A stretch of DNA of 64,000 bases from Peltaster fructicola (GCA_001592805.2 CP051141.1:2356001-2420000); one strand, 5' to 3'. Positions 31,947-42,818 are shown, numbered from the stretch's first letter. Translations and numbers: made by a program. The notes: generated from the letters alone by a model not told the origin.

Positions 31947-33743
31947 TTACTCCTCCTCGGCTTGTTCCCCGGCCTTCTGGTTTCCCATGTTGACATGTAT
32001 GGTCGTCTGACTGACGGTCTGCTCAGCAAGCAGCCTCATCTCTTCGAAGTCTTCTCTTGCCTCTTGACCGGCCTTGAATTTGTCCTTCCAAGCCTCCAGG
32101 CGTCTACCCACTTCAGCATCACCAATGCTTTGGTAGAATCTGATCATCCTCGTTGTATCACGCCCAGAACTGATGAAAAGCCCTTCGTGCTCTCGCGCAA
32201 GCAAGATCCACACGAGATTCTGCAGTATGTCTGAGCCCCGAATCATTCTTTTCATCGCCTTGAGCTTCTGCTGTAGTATTCGTTGCTTGACTTCCAGCTC
32301 GTCTGCTGTTGACACACTGTTAAGCTTCTGCTTGCGTACGAATTTTGACAGCGATGTCTGCAGCTCGTACAGTGTGTTTGACTCCAGGCACGTCTGGCGG
32401 AACTTTTCTAGCTCCTTGCCCAGCGCTCCATTGTGAAGCTGCTTGTCATCCGCGAGATGCTGTATGCCAGTCGGTACTAGGTCTTTCGACATGTACTCCA
32501 GTACATAGTCTTCCAACCGCTGTCGCAAGGACGGATCTTTGACGTTGTTCAGACCCGCCAGGTATAATCTGATTGGTAGTCTGACGTAGTCGTTGAAGGC
32601 ATCGTTGCATCGTTGCAGGTCTGCTCGTTCGAGCTCGTCGAGTCGCTCCGACATGCTCTGCTCGATGATCTTGCGATACTTGGTGTCCTCAAGGACAAGT
32701 CGGGCGAATTCCTCGTTCGAGCTGCTATCGATGAGCTTGCTGATACGACCTGCATCGAGCTGTGCATGGGCACTGCTGTTGGCTGTCCACAGTTCTGATA
32801 TTAGATCACAAGCATGCGTCCTGATCTCATTGAGGACGTCCTCAAGCCGGCTCGTGAAAGCCACTGCGATAGGGACGTCGGCAGAGTGTATCATTGCAAA
32901 GCTGCCAGAGTCGATGCCTTCTCTCGTTCGCTCAAAGAACACCTCTCTCAGACCTGGCGCATCCTCCGAGCTCTCGGGCACAGCATGATATCCGTAGCGG
33001 TATGTATGCACGAGGATCTTCGACATCTGCTGTGCGACTTTTTTCGTGCGCTGCTCCGCCAGCATCGCCTCATAAGCTGCGGACAAGAAGGTGATTCGGG
33101 TTTTCCCAAGTCGTACTGTGCCTTTGATGCCATGTTGCTGTGCAAGCTGCTCTGCCAGGTCCTGAAGCAATGATTTTGGCACATCCGGCAGCTGCGCAGA
33201 CAAGTCAGTCTTGTGGTCGTCCGGCGAGTCACGAAGTAAGCCCTCAATGTCCTTGGTTATCTTGGCGTGCAGCTCCTTAGAGGCGACCCAGGTCTTGCCA
33301 CTCCTGTGCACATCTGGCAGGATCTCGAGATCTGGTCGAGCCAATCGAGCTTTGAAGGTATCCTTGTCTATAGTATGACTCGACAAGAAGCTCTCAAGCT
33401 CGGTGTACTGCTTCTGTGCATTTTCAAGGATGTCCGAGAGCAGGCGATCAGCTTCGAGTGAAGATAGAATGCTTTGACGATCGGCGCTATACACTAGTGA
33501 TTGTTGATGTGATGCTATACACCAATCCGTCTGTCTTGTGTCTAGTGTCCTCGATAGGGTTGCCAATGGTATGCGCTCATGTCTGGCCAACAGCTGATTG
33601 AACTTCTTCTGGAGCTTTGAGGACTGCAGTAATCGATCGCCAGACAGATTCCACACCAGACTCGCCTTCTCTGCTGTAGGCACCTCGGGTCGAAATGCGC
33701 CAGCTAGTATTGCTATGTCATGGGCTGCGAAGATGTTCGCCAT
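31947..33743 (-). CDS. Helical conserved protein, possibly a divergent UFL1 (UFM1 ligase)
   Basis: Single exon, 598 residues from ATG 33743 (the frame continues to a GTG at 33764). There are no membrane segments. The protein is almost wholly helical and charged, ending in an acidic tail. I do not recognise it with certainty. Its layout recalls UFL1. The N-terminal half has helix-turn-helix-like repeats, with a segment LGKTRITFLSAAYEAML resembling the UFL1 stretch that follows its winged helices. The C-terminal part has ILQNLVWILLAREHEGLFI, comparable in position to the UFL1 segment that ends in a Leu-rich helix. This is a by-eye similarity and may be chance. UFMylation is thought to be missing from most Dikarya. 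It could equally be a fungal-specific helical scaffold. Confidence 0.6.
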   Translation of the reverse strand: MANIFAAHDIAILAGAFRPEVPTAEKASLVWNLSGDRLLQSSKLQKKFNQLLARHERIPLATLSRTLDTRQTDWCIASHQQSLVYSADRQSILSSLEADRLLSDILENAQKQYTELESFLSSHTIDKDTFKARLARPDLEILPDVHRSGKTWVASKELHAKITKDIEGLLRDSPDDHKTDLSAQLPDVPKSLLQDLAEQLAQQHGIKGTVRLGKTRITFLSAAYEAMLAEQRTKKVAQQMSKILVHTYRYGYHAVPESSEDAPGLREVFFERTREGIDSGSFAMIHSADVPIAVAFTSRLEDVLNEIRTHACDLISELWTANSSAHAQLDAGRISKLIDSSSNEEFARLVLEDTKYRKIIEQSMSERLDELERADLQRCNDAFNDYVRLPIRLYLAGLNNVKDPSLRQRLEDYVLEYMSKDLVPTGIQHLADDKQLHNGALGKELEKFRQTCLESNTLYELQTSLSKFVRKQKLNSVSTADELEVKQRILQQKLKAMKRMIRGSDILQNLVWILLAREHEGLFISSGRDTTRMIRFYQSIGDAEVGRRLEAWKDKFKAGQEAREDFEEMRLLAEQTVSQTTIHVNMGNQKAGEQAEEE

Positions 33744-34028
33744 GACAAGCTGTGTCAGCTGCACTCAACATGCGCGAGGCGCAGAGATCGGAAGAGATCA
33801 AGAAACAGGTGAGGAAATATGGACCCAAGTACTTGCCCATTCACTATGGATGTTGTCGCGCGGATCGCTGCCCGTTGGTACAATCTCCTGGGGACCATTG
33901 CGCGCGAAACCTTCGGCCTGTCTACCTTTCGATTTTGAGTTTGTGGTCAAAGCGCTCGGCATTTTACGAGAGACTCACGATCAACCTCATCTCTGCTTTT
34001 AATATCACGACACACGATCATCGCCACA

Positions 34029-34467
34029 ATGTCTCAGTTTCGACCGAAAAAGCTCGATCTAGGATGCTTCATCAACAGCAAGATCATCAGAGACCACACC
34101 AAGCGGAAGGTGTTCATGCAGAATGAACCTGAGAGGTATGTTTGCGATCGCGTCCCGGATCACAAAGACTCATGCTATGCAGACAAGCTCTTCGTTATAT
34201 CATTCGCAACACATCACTCCCTCAACGAACGCGAGCACAGGCTCAGCTACAGCTCACACAGATGCACTGCTACACGAAACGAACGCAGATGAAGTCAAGA
34301 TGTATAATGGGAGGGAAAGGAAGAGGTATATTGAATGACTTCAGAATGAGCAGAGTGAGTGCGCATGGGCACGGGTCATGATGCAACGCTGACGCACATC
34401 TCAGTATCAGTTTCGAATGAACGCATTGGCAGGGCTACTGCCTGGTGTGAAGAAGGCATCGTGGTAA
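34029..34467 (+). CDS. MRP2: Mitochondrial small-subunit ribosomal protein uS14m
   Basis: Homologue of yeast Mrp2 (S14 family), a component of the mitoribosomal small subunit. Three exons, join(34029..34135,34183..34354,34405..34467), give 113 residues. The family pattern is clear: GCFINSKIIRDHTKR at the start, NTSLPQRTRAQAQLQL in the middle, then RCIMGGKGRGILNDFRMSR and the conserved C terminus YQFRMNALAGLLPGVKKASW. It has no zinc-binding cysteine quartet, as usual for the yeast protein. Splicing phases agree at both introns (47 and 50 bases). No separate mitochondrial presequence is visible, in keeping with the family. Confidence 0.95.
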
Positions 34468-34879
34468 TGCACACCAATAGATATTGATACGCATTTGAAG
34501 GAGTTTTAGCGTATGTATTCACAGACGACACATGGGCGTCCAAGGACGGTGTACAATACGGTATACGATTATAGGACGGACGATTTCCTCAGCTTCAAGA
34601 GATCAGCTCAGCAGCGAAGACATATTCGGCAAATACCTCAGTGTTTGTTATCCTGTTGCTTCGATGCACGAGTATAACCATATCGCCGATCAGACAAACT
34701 GGTGAGGCAGTGCACAAATTACAACCGTATACATTGACATGTGCAACTGACATTGTGCACTGAAGACATTTGTGTGTCTGTGTTGCTTCCAGATTTGGCA
34801 TCCTCAGGCATTGATGACTTCCACTTATCCGCTCAGAAAGCTTCCACTCACCAAGTCTACGCACTACGCATCGTCAAGC
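34468..34879. other. Spacer before the Arb2-domain gene
   Basis: A 412-base spacer with the 3' flank of MRP2 and the promoter of the next gene. The Arb2 frame stays open back to an ATG at 34772, so the last 100 bases could be coding if that start is used. Nothing else was recognised. Confidence 0.4.
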
Positions 34880-36742
34880 ATGTTTGCAACTCGCACAGCA
34901 CATCTCGGAACCGAACGACCACTCCCTGCAGACTTTGATGCGTTGAGTCTGCAGGTCAACGAGCAAGGCCAAATCACAAAGCAAGACAGCACCGAGCCTT
35001 TCAAGTACCGCATCAGCAAGCACCAGCGCATCGTAACACTGCACCTTGAAGCTACACTCAAAGCTATCCGCAACTACATCGCTGATCGCCTCGCCAAGCA
35101 TGATATTGCACCAATCTTCCTCGATGCCGAGCTTGGCATCTCTCGTGTAGTGCCCTCGAAGCCACATGTTCCAATCTTCACGAGCGACCTTGATCGTCTA
35201 CGCACAAAGAATGCAGTTATCATCCTCTGTGGTGAGCATGATCAAGAACCGACTATCTTGACAAAACTGGGCGTCACTGGCGAGCTTGGCATAGATCGTG
35301 GCAGCATCCTGAGTGTCGTTGCGCACCTCTGTGCTTGGCGTCACATCAAAGATCTCCAGGCAGGCGGTCATGCCATCAGCTATGCTTCCGTAACAAGCGG
35401 CGCTTTCGACACTGTTCTCGGCGAGGAGACCACTCCTGGCCTCATTGTGCTCAACCCTGGTCAACGAATCTATTCGTATCAACACAACATGACCTTCACG
35501 CAAGATAGCTGGCTGGCTCGACCAATGAGTTCCACCCAGAGGAAGCCGTTCGGCATCAACTTGGAGCTCAACTTCGTTCAACATCACAGAACTGCTGATG
35601 AGCATGTGGAAACGTTCTTCAGATTTGTTCTGCCACAGCTTGTCAACCCTGAGGCCAAGATCTGCCTCATCGGTATACACAACGGTGCACAGAGCATTTT
35701 GACAGCGCTCGACAAGCTCTTCCTACAGGAGCCGAGTCATCCATTGGCTCGCCAACTAGCTAAGACGACACTGATTGCCTCATCCCACACACATGAAGAT
35801 ATCCAGTCAGAAGTACTACTCAACCATCTAGCTACTTCGGCCATCGCATGGCAGCTGGACGAGTCTCCCAAAGGCACTGCGCTTGGCAAGCCTGAGGATA
35901 GGATTGCACCAGCTGCAGCAGCTATTGATTATACTAACATCGTTGACTTTGCTACCGAAGCGGAGCATATTCACATTGGTGACGCTGTCGCTGGCGAGAA
36001 CGCCCTGTCTGATGAGGCTTCTTCACCATTACCAATCCTGACAACAACCTATGTCCACGTCCCAAGTCATCCTATCACTATCGATGCGAGGCCAGATCAG
36101 CTCTTTCATCAAGCCACGACAGGCCGATTCAAAGAAATTAGTCCACTTGCGCTGAGACTGCAAGAAGCGAGAGCTCGTGGTGACAGCAGCTCGTTCGCCT
36201 CGTTCGATGAATCACGTTCGTGCACAGATATGTTCGTTCCACTCTAGACTACTAACATGTCTCCAGGCGCTTCTACTCAAGAGGATATCTCCGGTAGTCC
36301 ATCAATGGAAAGCATGGACGAGTACAATCGAAAGCAAGAGGCCGAGCTCCCACTAATCTCAAGTTTTGTACAAGAGCGTATTACAGGCTGGATGGTCGCT
36401 GAGCATGGTGTCCTTACCGGAATCAACGAACAATCAAATGCTGTGGACATTGCAGATGAAGAACATGGAGAGGTGGGAAACGCTGCATCTGTCGAGGTGA
36501 CTGATACTGTCACTGGTGTCTCTTTCTCTGCAGTCGATACACAAGTGAGTACTCAACAACAAGATGGTGGTAGCGACAGATCAGATGGGCAACTGTCCAT
36601 CGCCACTCATCACACTCGTACTGCAGCAGATGCGGATCTCCCGGCGCCATCAGCCGATCCACCACAAGCCGAGGACGTGGACAGTCTTGAGAAAGGTGCT
36701 GCTGCCTCCGACGATGGTCACGTCGTCCAGCCTGCGCTCTAG
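34880..36742 (+). CDS. Arb2-domain protein
   Basis: Protein with an Arb2 domain, named after the fission-yeast Argonaute siRNA chaperone subunit and also present at the C terminus of Hda1-type deacetylases. Exons 34880..36215 and 36267..36742 give 603 residues. The intron is defined by a GTTCGT donor, a perfect CTACTAACA branch site and a CCAG acceptor, in phase. I chose ATG 34880 because MFATRT followed by PLPADFDALSLQVNEQGQI matches the usual domain start; ATGs at 34772 and 34814 are in frame. The alpha/beta-hydrolase-like core continues through LIVLNPGQRIYSY and PEAKICLIGIHNGAQS. The C-terminal 160 residues are acidic and disordered. A role in silencing is by family only; many fungi carry Arb2-domain proteins of unknown role. 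Confidence 0.82.
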
Positions 36743-37005
36743 GAGGGCCAGGTCACTGGTAAGCAGCACCGGGAGACGGCCGGTTCGGCACACAACGCCG
36801 AGGAGAACAGAGACGCTTTCAGTTGTCTAACATTAAGCATCGGTGGGGATGTGTTCTTCCACGATCGCATTCTACCATTGATCCTCGCAGACACGATGGT
36901 GGAGTTCGCAGACTTGCTGCTGGATTAAGATACTGCGGCTCTCCCTACGCCTAGGGCACCTAGCGGTTCCATAGTCCATCTGTAGGATGGAGATGTACAA
37001 TTAGT

Positions 37006-38447
37006 TTACAACCCTTGATTCAAGTCTACTCTCGAATCTGTGGGAATCTCTGACCTCAGCTCTTCCCTAGTCATGTTCGCTTTCCCAATCACTGTGTTCA
37101 TGATGCCGTAGTTCACGACACACTTGATGCCAAGTTCTTCGCCTCTCCTGATGATATAACCATTGATGAACTCGACCTCGGTCCTCCTGCCACCACGTAC
37201 ATCTGCTAACATTGACGAGATGTTCTGCGCCGTAGATGTTGCAACACTGAGAACGATTGTCTCTAGTCTCTGTGCGCTGAAGCGATTGGCAACATTCGGA
37301 AGACCTCTAAGCTCCGGCAAACTGCGTATAACCAGCGAAATCTCGGCAAGCATTAAACGCATGGTCCGCGTGATTGCGAAGTTGTCGAGGATGCAGCCAT
37401 TTCGCGCATCTAGCAGTACTGTCAGTGGATTTAAAACACAATTGACCGCTAGCTTCTCTAGTTGTAGCTGCAGAAGCTCTGTCGGAGTATGAGTGACCGC
37501 CACGAGCACAGGGGAGCGCGTCAGAGTACGCAGCAGATATCTTGAGTAGTTGATCTTGTTGTGAGGCTCTGGGAGAGAAGACCAAGAGCTATAGTACCTT
37601 GGCCGGCGTGGACGGCATAGAAAGGATCGTGCTGCGCGACCTCAGGCGGTACATTGACGCCATGCGTGATCACTCCTTGGATGTACTTTGGCCGCGTGCT
37701 CGGATCCGGGAAGACTTTCTCATTGAGCTCGTCAATGACTCCCATGCCGTTTTGTAGGAGGCAGATAGTAGAGGACGGCCGTAGCTTGTGCTTGATAGGC
37801 AAAATAGCAGGCACTGTGAGAAATGTCTTGGTCGTCACGACAAGATGGTGGATGATATCATCTGTAGTCGCCTTGTAACGTTGACCCTGCCTCAGCTGTG
37901 TTCGAAACGTCTGGGAGCCATGCTGTTCCGCAGCAAGTGCTTGTGCTGCCTCATGGCGCTTGACACTGCCACTGAATGCTTCTTCGTCTTTCTGCTCGAC
38001 GATTGTACCATGCTTTCGACGAATCTCGCGTGGAAGCTCCACATCAAATCCCTCCTGTTTGATGTCGAAACCATCTCGATTGATCGTGATCTCCTGGGGC
38101 CCGTTTTTCCACGCTTCGAGAAGCTTGTACCGGTGAAGGAGGAGCGTGACCGGTGGTGGCTCAGGCAAGCTTCTCAATGAATGAGCAACAAGTTTCCCAA
38201 TGCTGCCAGTGCCGAGAACATGTATTCTGCGCGGAACCGTGTCCGGTAATGCCTCATATTGTTGCTCGATCTCAGTAAGTGACTGTTCCGACACTCGGTT
38301 ATCCGCATCCTCCTCCTGTAGGTCGACATTCTGATCTGAGGCTGCAAAGTCTAGATCTCGATTTTGCGGTGATGCGTTCATACTATGATCCCACCAGGCG
38401 AAGCGTCGTTGCTGTGGCTTGGAGAGTTGGAAGGCCACCCGGCCCAC
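37006..38447 (-). CDS. PAN5: Ketopantoate reductase (PAN5-like), reading frame broken
   Basis: 2-Dehydropantoate 2-reductase, which makes pantoate for CoA synthesis with NADPH. The N-terminal half (from 38447) has the nucleotide-binding motif HVLGTGSIGKLV and the strands LLQNGMGVI and QGVITHGVN. The C-terminal half (to 37006) has the helical domain TPTELLQLQLEKLAVN, NPLTVLLDARNG and ADVRGGRRTEVEFINGY. The two halves are in different frames. The shift lies within about 37565-37600. It can be explained by an extra CT in the run CTTCTCTCCC (minus strand), removal of which restores LPEPHNKINYSRYLL, or by an implausibly short 29-base intron (37569..37597). It may therefore be a recent pseudogene or a sequence error. 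It is divergent from COQ4. Confidence 0.78.
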
Positions 38448-38782
38448 TGTGATGTTACCGTGCTGGCATATCCCAATCGTCCGCGGTATTCGTCGCGGGA
38501 GATCGTAGAAGAGTGTGAGATGCAGGATTGGAGATGGGTATTGCTATGATAATCTCATAGCATGTAGACGGTCTGGTTGTGCTCCACAATACAGATGGTG
38601 GATGATATGGCAAAGAGATGCTGGATATCGTGGTAGGTCTATGGTGTGCATGCGACTGGACGAGTTCATGAGACTACATCATGGATCTGGTAGCTTCAAA
38701 TTTTGAGCTTCACCCAAGACGCTACCACACCAGCCATCGGCCTGATCTCGCGATCACATTTGTACCGAAGGACTACCTTGCC
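38448..38782. promoter_or_regulatory. Divergent PAN5/COQ4 upstream region
   Basis: A 335-base interval between the PAN5 start and the preferred COQ4 start. No clear TATA box or repeat was seen. The COQ4 frame remains open back to an ATG at 38681, so part may be coding. Confidence 0.4.
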
Positions 38783-39649
38783 ATGCATCAAGCAGCTGCG
38801 CGGGTGCACTTTACACGTCTTCTCGCACTTCCGCCACCATTGCGAGCACGAACGTTCTCGATCCTCAATCGTCCAACACCGAAGTACCCAGGCCATGTGC
38901 CGTTAACGCTTGTGGAGCGATCTGCTCTGGCAGTTGGCTCAGCATTCGGGTCTTTGGTCGATCCATTCCGCCATGATCTGATTGCAGCATTGGGTGAGGC
39001 GACTGCCTATCCGTACTTCCTTCCACGACTACGCCGAGCAATGCTCTCACATCCCACTGGCCGGCGCATTCTACGAGAGAAACCGCGGATCACGTCTAAG
39101 ACCTTATCCCTGGAGAAGCTACGCACCTTGCCGGAGAACAGCGTTGGAAGAGCTTATGCTAGGTGGCTGGATAACGAAGGTGTGACACCTGATACACGAG
39201 ATGAAGTTCGATATGTGGACGATCCGGAGGAAGCATATGTCATGCAACGATACCGAGAGATCCACGATTTCATCCATGCTATAACAGGTTTGCCGATCAT
39301 AATTGAGGGCGAGCTGGCTGTCAAAGCATTCGAATTCAGCAACACACTTCTGCCCATGACCGGCCTGAGTCTCGCTGCTCTGGTCCGATTGAAGCCAATT
39401 GAGCGAAAAAGGTTCTTCGAGGTGTACGGACCATGGGCTGTCAGTAATGGCCTCAAGAGTGAGGAGATGCTCTGTGTGTACTGGGAAGAAGAGCTTGAAA
39501 CAGATGCAGATGAACTTCGAGCCAGACTTGGGGTTGAGATGCCTCCCAATTTGAGAGAGGTCAGGAAACAGCTACGGGATCAGCAAAAGGCCGAGAAAGC
39601 TGCACGAGAGACCAAAGCAAGACTCGGAGCAGTGACTGGAGCGACATGA
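38783..39649 (+). CDS. COQ4: Ubiquinone biosynthesis protein Coq4
   Basis: Mitochondrial matrix-side organiser of the CoQ synthome, recently linked to C1 decarboxylation/hydroxylation of the ring. From ATG 38783 it has 288 residues, matching the family. This start gives an Arg/Ala-rich presequence ([22 protein letters not shown]), whereas the longer start at 38681 does not. The Coq4 metal motif HDxxH-x11-E is intact at about residues 161-177 (HDFIHAITG...E). Other family blocks are [20 protein letters not shown] and [18 protein letters not shown]. The C terminus ends in a Lys/Ala-rich helix. No introns. Confidence 0.93.
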   Translation: MHQAAARVHFTRLLALPPPLRARTFSILNRPTPKYPGHVPLTLVERSALAVGSAFGSLVDPFRHDLIAALGEATAYPYFLPRLRRAMLSHPTGRRILREKPRITSKTLSLEKLRTLPENSVGRAYARWLDNEGVTPDTRDEVRYVDDPEEAYVMQRYREIHDFIHAITGLPIIIEGELAVKAFEFSNTLLPMTGLSLAALVRLKPIERKRFFEVYGPWAVSNGLKSEEMLCVYWEEELETDADELRARLGVEMPPNLREVRKQLRDQQKAEKAARETKARLGAVTGAT

Positions 39650-39816
39650 AGTGTCTGTCTGATGCAATTTAGCTATGCTTGTTACACGACAATCGCTAGG
39701 ATGTACAGGAGTCGAGCTATTCAGAGTGGTCAACAAACGCTGTGGAGAGCTTGGTGTGCGATGCAAATGAACGAAAGACTCTCAGGAGTAGTAGGCGTCT
39801 AGCTCAGCTGTGCTGA

Positions 39817-41012
39817 TTAAATCAGCCGTTGTGTGGTGCCTCCACTTGTGGCCGTCTGGTATGACCCTTGACGTGGGTCATGATCGAGAGCCAGATGGTC
39901 GTCGTCCTGACCAGCTGCTCCATTGACTTCGTACTCCAGGGCCTTGACGAAGCTACACACCTGTCAGTAAACATTCGCCGAGTGTCAATAGCGACACATA
40001 CCGGTAGAAGAGCACAGCCAGGAGAGCTCCAAGAATTGGTCCGACCCAGTATATCCAGTGGTAGGTTGGGAAGTAAGCTTGCACGACACAGGGCGCGAAC
40101 GATCGTGCTGGATTCAGCGAGCCTGCAAGTTCTTTTCAGCATCACGTCAGTTCAGCTCCATGCCAACTCACCACCAGTGTAAAGCACACCGACCATCTCC
40201 GCGATGAACAGGGCGAGACCGATGCCGACTGGTGCGAGGAAAGTTGCTCTGTGCTTCTCTGCTGCCAGCATGAAGATGGTAAAGACCAGCTCGGCGGTCA
40301 ACAGCATCTCGATGAACAAACCACGTACGACACTTGTGTCGGGAGCTAGATCACTCGCTGCGAGAAAGCGCTGTCGCATGTCAGATTGCTTGCCCGCTCT
40401 CGTCTCTTGCACTACTCACTCCAGGGAACAATCCTGTCACGACTCCAGCCGCTGCCATTGCACCAAGTATCTGTGCCACGAAGACGATGGCTGCTCGGAA
40501 GTAGCTCAGTGAGCCGATGAGCATCAACCCAAGGGTGACGGCTGGATTGAAAAGTCCACCGCTGATGCGGAAGAACACCCAGGCATTGACAGCAAGACTG
40601 AAGCCAAAAGCCAGCGAAATGTACAGCAGAGTCGCAGCATCCGCTCCAGACGAGGGAGCACGTCGATTGGCAACTTCCGTGGCTGAGAATGCGAAGAACA
40701 AGAACAGAAACGTGCCCACCAGCTCTCCGAGGAACTGCTGCTTGTCAGCTCTGCCACCTTTCCCTTGCAAGTATGTGTCTCTCTTACAGCGATGGCGTGT
40801 TGTCTTGCTGGACTTGGTGCCTTCCTGCGAGCTCCAGGAAGCAATGTACCTTGTCCTTCCTCGATTGGTGCCATGTCTGCAGCTCGATGTCGACCTGGAA
40901 AGGCGACAATGGTGTCAGCCTGCGGATTGGCGGCATTCATGCTCCAATCTTGACCACCGTCCGTGGTGTGCACGTGGACTGCATCCGGTTGGGTGGTGTG
41001 TAGCGTCGCCAT
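39817..41012 (-). CDS. Aquaporin, water-channel type
   Basis: Six-helix MIP-family channel. Exons complement(join(39817..39952,40002..40122,40172..40370,40420..40740,40788..41012)) give 333 residues. Both NPA boxes are present: [11 protein letters not shown] in loop B and [12 protein letters not shown] in loop E. Ser after NPAR, rather than Asp, points to an orthodox water channel, not an aquaglyceroporin. About 75 hydrophilic residues precede helix 1, including FPGRHRA and [11 protein letters not shown], as in fungal members where the N terminus can gate the pore. A tail of about 40 residues follows helix 6. Intron 1 (40741..40787) has a CTGACAAG end; an acceptor three bases further downstream is also possible, changing one Gln. 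The start is the ATG at 41012. Confidence 0.9.
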
Positions 41013-41802
41013 TACCACGGTATGAGGCGGTACTCGATATGATCTTGCTACCAGCAATTCTTTGTTCGATGGTACTGGTGCGGAATGCGATACCAATGCA
41101 AGTATAGGGCAAACTTAGCGAAGAGGGTATTCTGACAGAGTGGAAGATGTTGTCGAAGGAGGACAGTGAGAGAAAAGGTGTGGATCTTGTGTCGTGGTTA
41201 CCTACCTGCTGTCGTAGGAGCAACATTCGTCCTGGTCTTGCTATCTAGCCACGCCCACGAGGAACTCTCTTGCTTCATTAAGTGCCTTGTTAGCTGCCTG
41301 GTGTCTTGATCTTGCCATTGACCACACTCCGGATTAGGTGTAGAAGCTACAGTAGTTGGGTTCGAGCAATCCAGCGCCGTGGACTCGATTGGTTGTCTCG
41401 CTACGGCGATATGATGCTGCATGATGTTTCGTCATCGACACTGTCAACTCTGCACCATGCACTCAGTCAGGGATTCTAGCTCGTGGTGTGCAGGAAGGAC
41501 ATTCGTAGAAGAGGTGAAGCTAGCGACTCGCTCAGAGCTTCGTCAAGCCAACACGGCACATCCCTCACCATGAAAATATCAACTCCAGCTTGGTAGCACG
41601 AGACGAAAGACGTTCGACAATAACAGAGAAGCGTTCGAAGACACCCCCAACATAAACGTTACACGAAGACTACACATCTGCAATACACAAACGACACTGC
41701 ATAGCGGAAACGATCTACAGCAAGGTATACAAGCTATCTCAGATCTCGATCACCCGTAGTAGATACAGACGGGAGGCTGGCACACTACTTTGACTTCTAC
41801 AC
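41013..41802. other. Divergent upstream region of aquaporin and ADE1 genes
   Basis: A 790-base interval. The ORF at 41198-41422 (minus) is rich in Thr/Ser/Gln and has no recognisable feature. It could be aquaporin leader sequence. No repeat or RNA gene was seen. Confidence 0.4.
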
Positions 41803-42750
41803 ATGGCGAACAATCAGGTTTTGACGAGTCTCGACCTCAGCCCATACGGCTTGAAACACATAGCATCGGGAAAGGTGCGCGAAATCTTCGAGATCGATGC
41901 ACACACTCTGCTCTTTGTAGCTACCGACAGAATCTCTGCATACGATGTCATCCTCGACAACGGTGTGCCGAACAAGGGCGCTCTGCTCACTAAGCTCTCA
42001 GCATGCTGGTTCGGACTGATCAAAAAATGGCTGCCAGAATTACGCACACATCTGGTCACCCTTGATCTGCCTTTGTCTGTTCCGTCTGAGCTCAAGACAC
42101 AGCTGGAGGGACGATGCATGCAAGTTCGTCGCTACTCAATCATTCCACTCGAGTCGATCGTCCGCGGCTACATCACAGGCTCAGCATGGTCTGAGTACAA
42201 GTCGAAAGGCACGATCCATGGCATGCCGGCGCCCTCGGGTCTGCAGGAAAGCCAGCGCCTCGATGAGCCCATGTGGACGCCAAGCACCAAAGCCGAGCAG
42301 GGCGAGCATGATGAGAACATCGACAAAGATCGTGCCATCAAGATCGTTGGTGCAGATGTCGCAAAGAAGGTCGAGGAGTTGTCGCTGAAGTTGTACTGCA
42401 AGGTAAGTCTTTGTGCGCACAAGCTGGAGTTTGCTGACATGGTTCAGGCTCGAGAGTACGCTGAGACCCGCGGTATCATCATTGCTGATACAAAGTTCGA
42501 GTTCGGCCTCGACGACAAGACCGGCGAAGTGGTGCTTGTTGATGAAGTCTTGACTCCGGACTCCTCGCGCTTCTGGCCGGCCGACAAGTATGTTGTTGGC
42601 AAGTCGCAGGAGAGCTACGATAAACAGTACCTGCGGGATTGGTTGACCAAGTCAGGTTTGAAGGGCAAGCAGGGCGTCAGCATGCCAGAGGAGGTGGTCA
42701 AAGAGACCGAGAGCAAGTACACTGAAGCATACCAGAAACTCTGTTCGTAG
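41803..42750 (+). CDS. ADE1: SAICAR synthetase (purine synthesis)
   Basis: Phosphoribosylaminoimidazole-succinocarboxamide synthase, which joins CAIR and aspartate using ATP in de novo purine synthesis. Motifs are HIASGKVREIFEI (glycine-rich loop), ATDRISAYDVIL, RRYSIIPLESIVRGYITGSAW and IADTKFEFG, then VDEVLTPDSSRFWP. The open frame reads through, but 42403-42447 is a 45-base intron (GTAAGT donor, CTGAC, CAG acceptor) whose removal restores the family sequence LYCKAREYAETRG. The model join(41803..42402,42448..42750) gives 300 residues, the usual size. The start is the ATG at 41803. Confidence 0.95.
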   Translation: MANNQVLTSLDLSPYGLKHIASGKVREIFEIDAHTLLFVATDRISAYDVILDNGVPNKGALLTKLSACWFGLIKKWLPELRTHLVTLDLPLSVPSELKTQLEGRCMQVRRYSIIPLESIVRGYITGSAWSEYKSKGTIHGMPAPSGLQESQRLDEPMWTPSTKAEQGEHDENIDKDRAIKIVGADVAKKVEELSLKLYCKVSLCAHKLEFADMVQAREYAETRGIIIADTKFEFGLDDKTGEVVLVDEVLTPDSSRFWPADKYVVGKSQESYDKQYLRDWLTKSGLKGKQGVSMPEEVVKETESKYTEAYQKLCS

Positions 42751-42818
42751 GTGTTCAGAGAAGAGACTGTTCAATCTGACACTGTCTCCATCCGCCTACT
42801 TTCTGCACATACGGGAGC

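Noticed and set aside
37569-37597. 29-base intron in the ketopantoate reductase gene
   Set aside because: Phase fits, but it is far below the 43-base minimum seen here and would delete a conserved segment; slippage is the simpler explanation.
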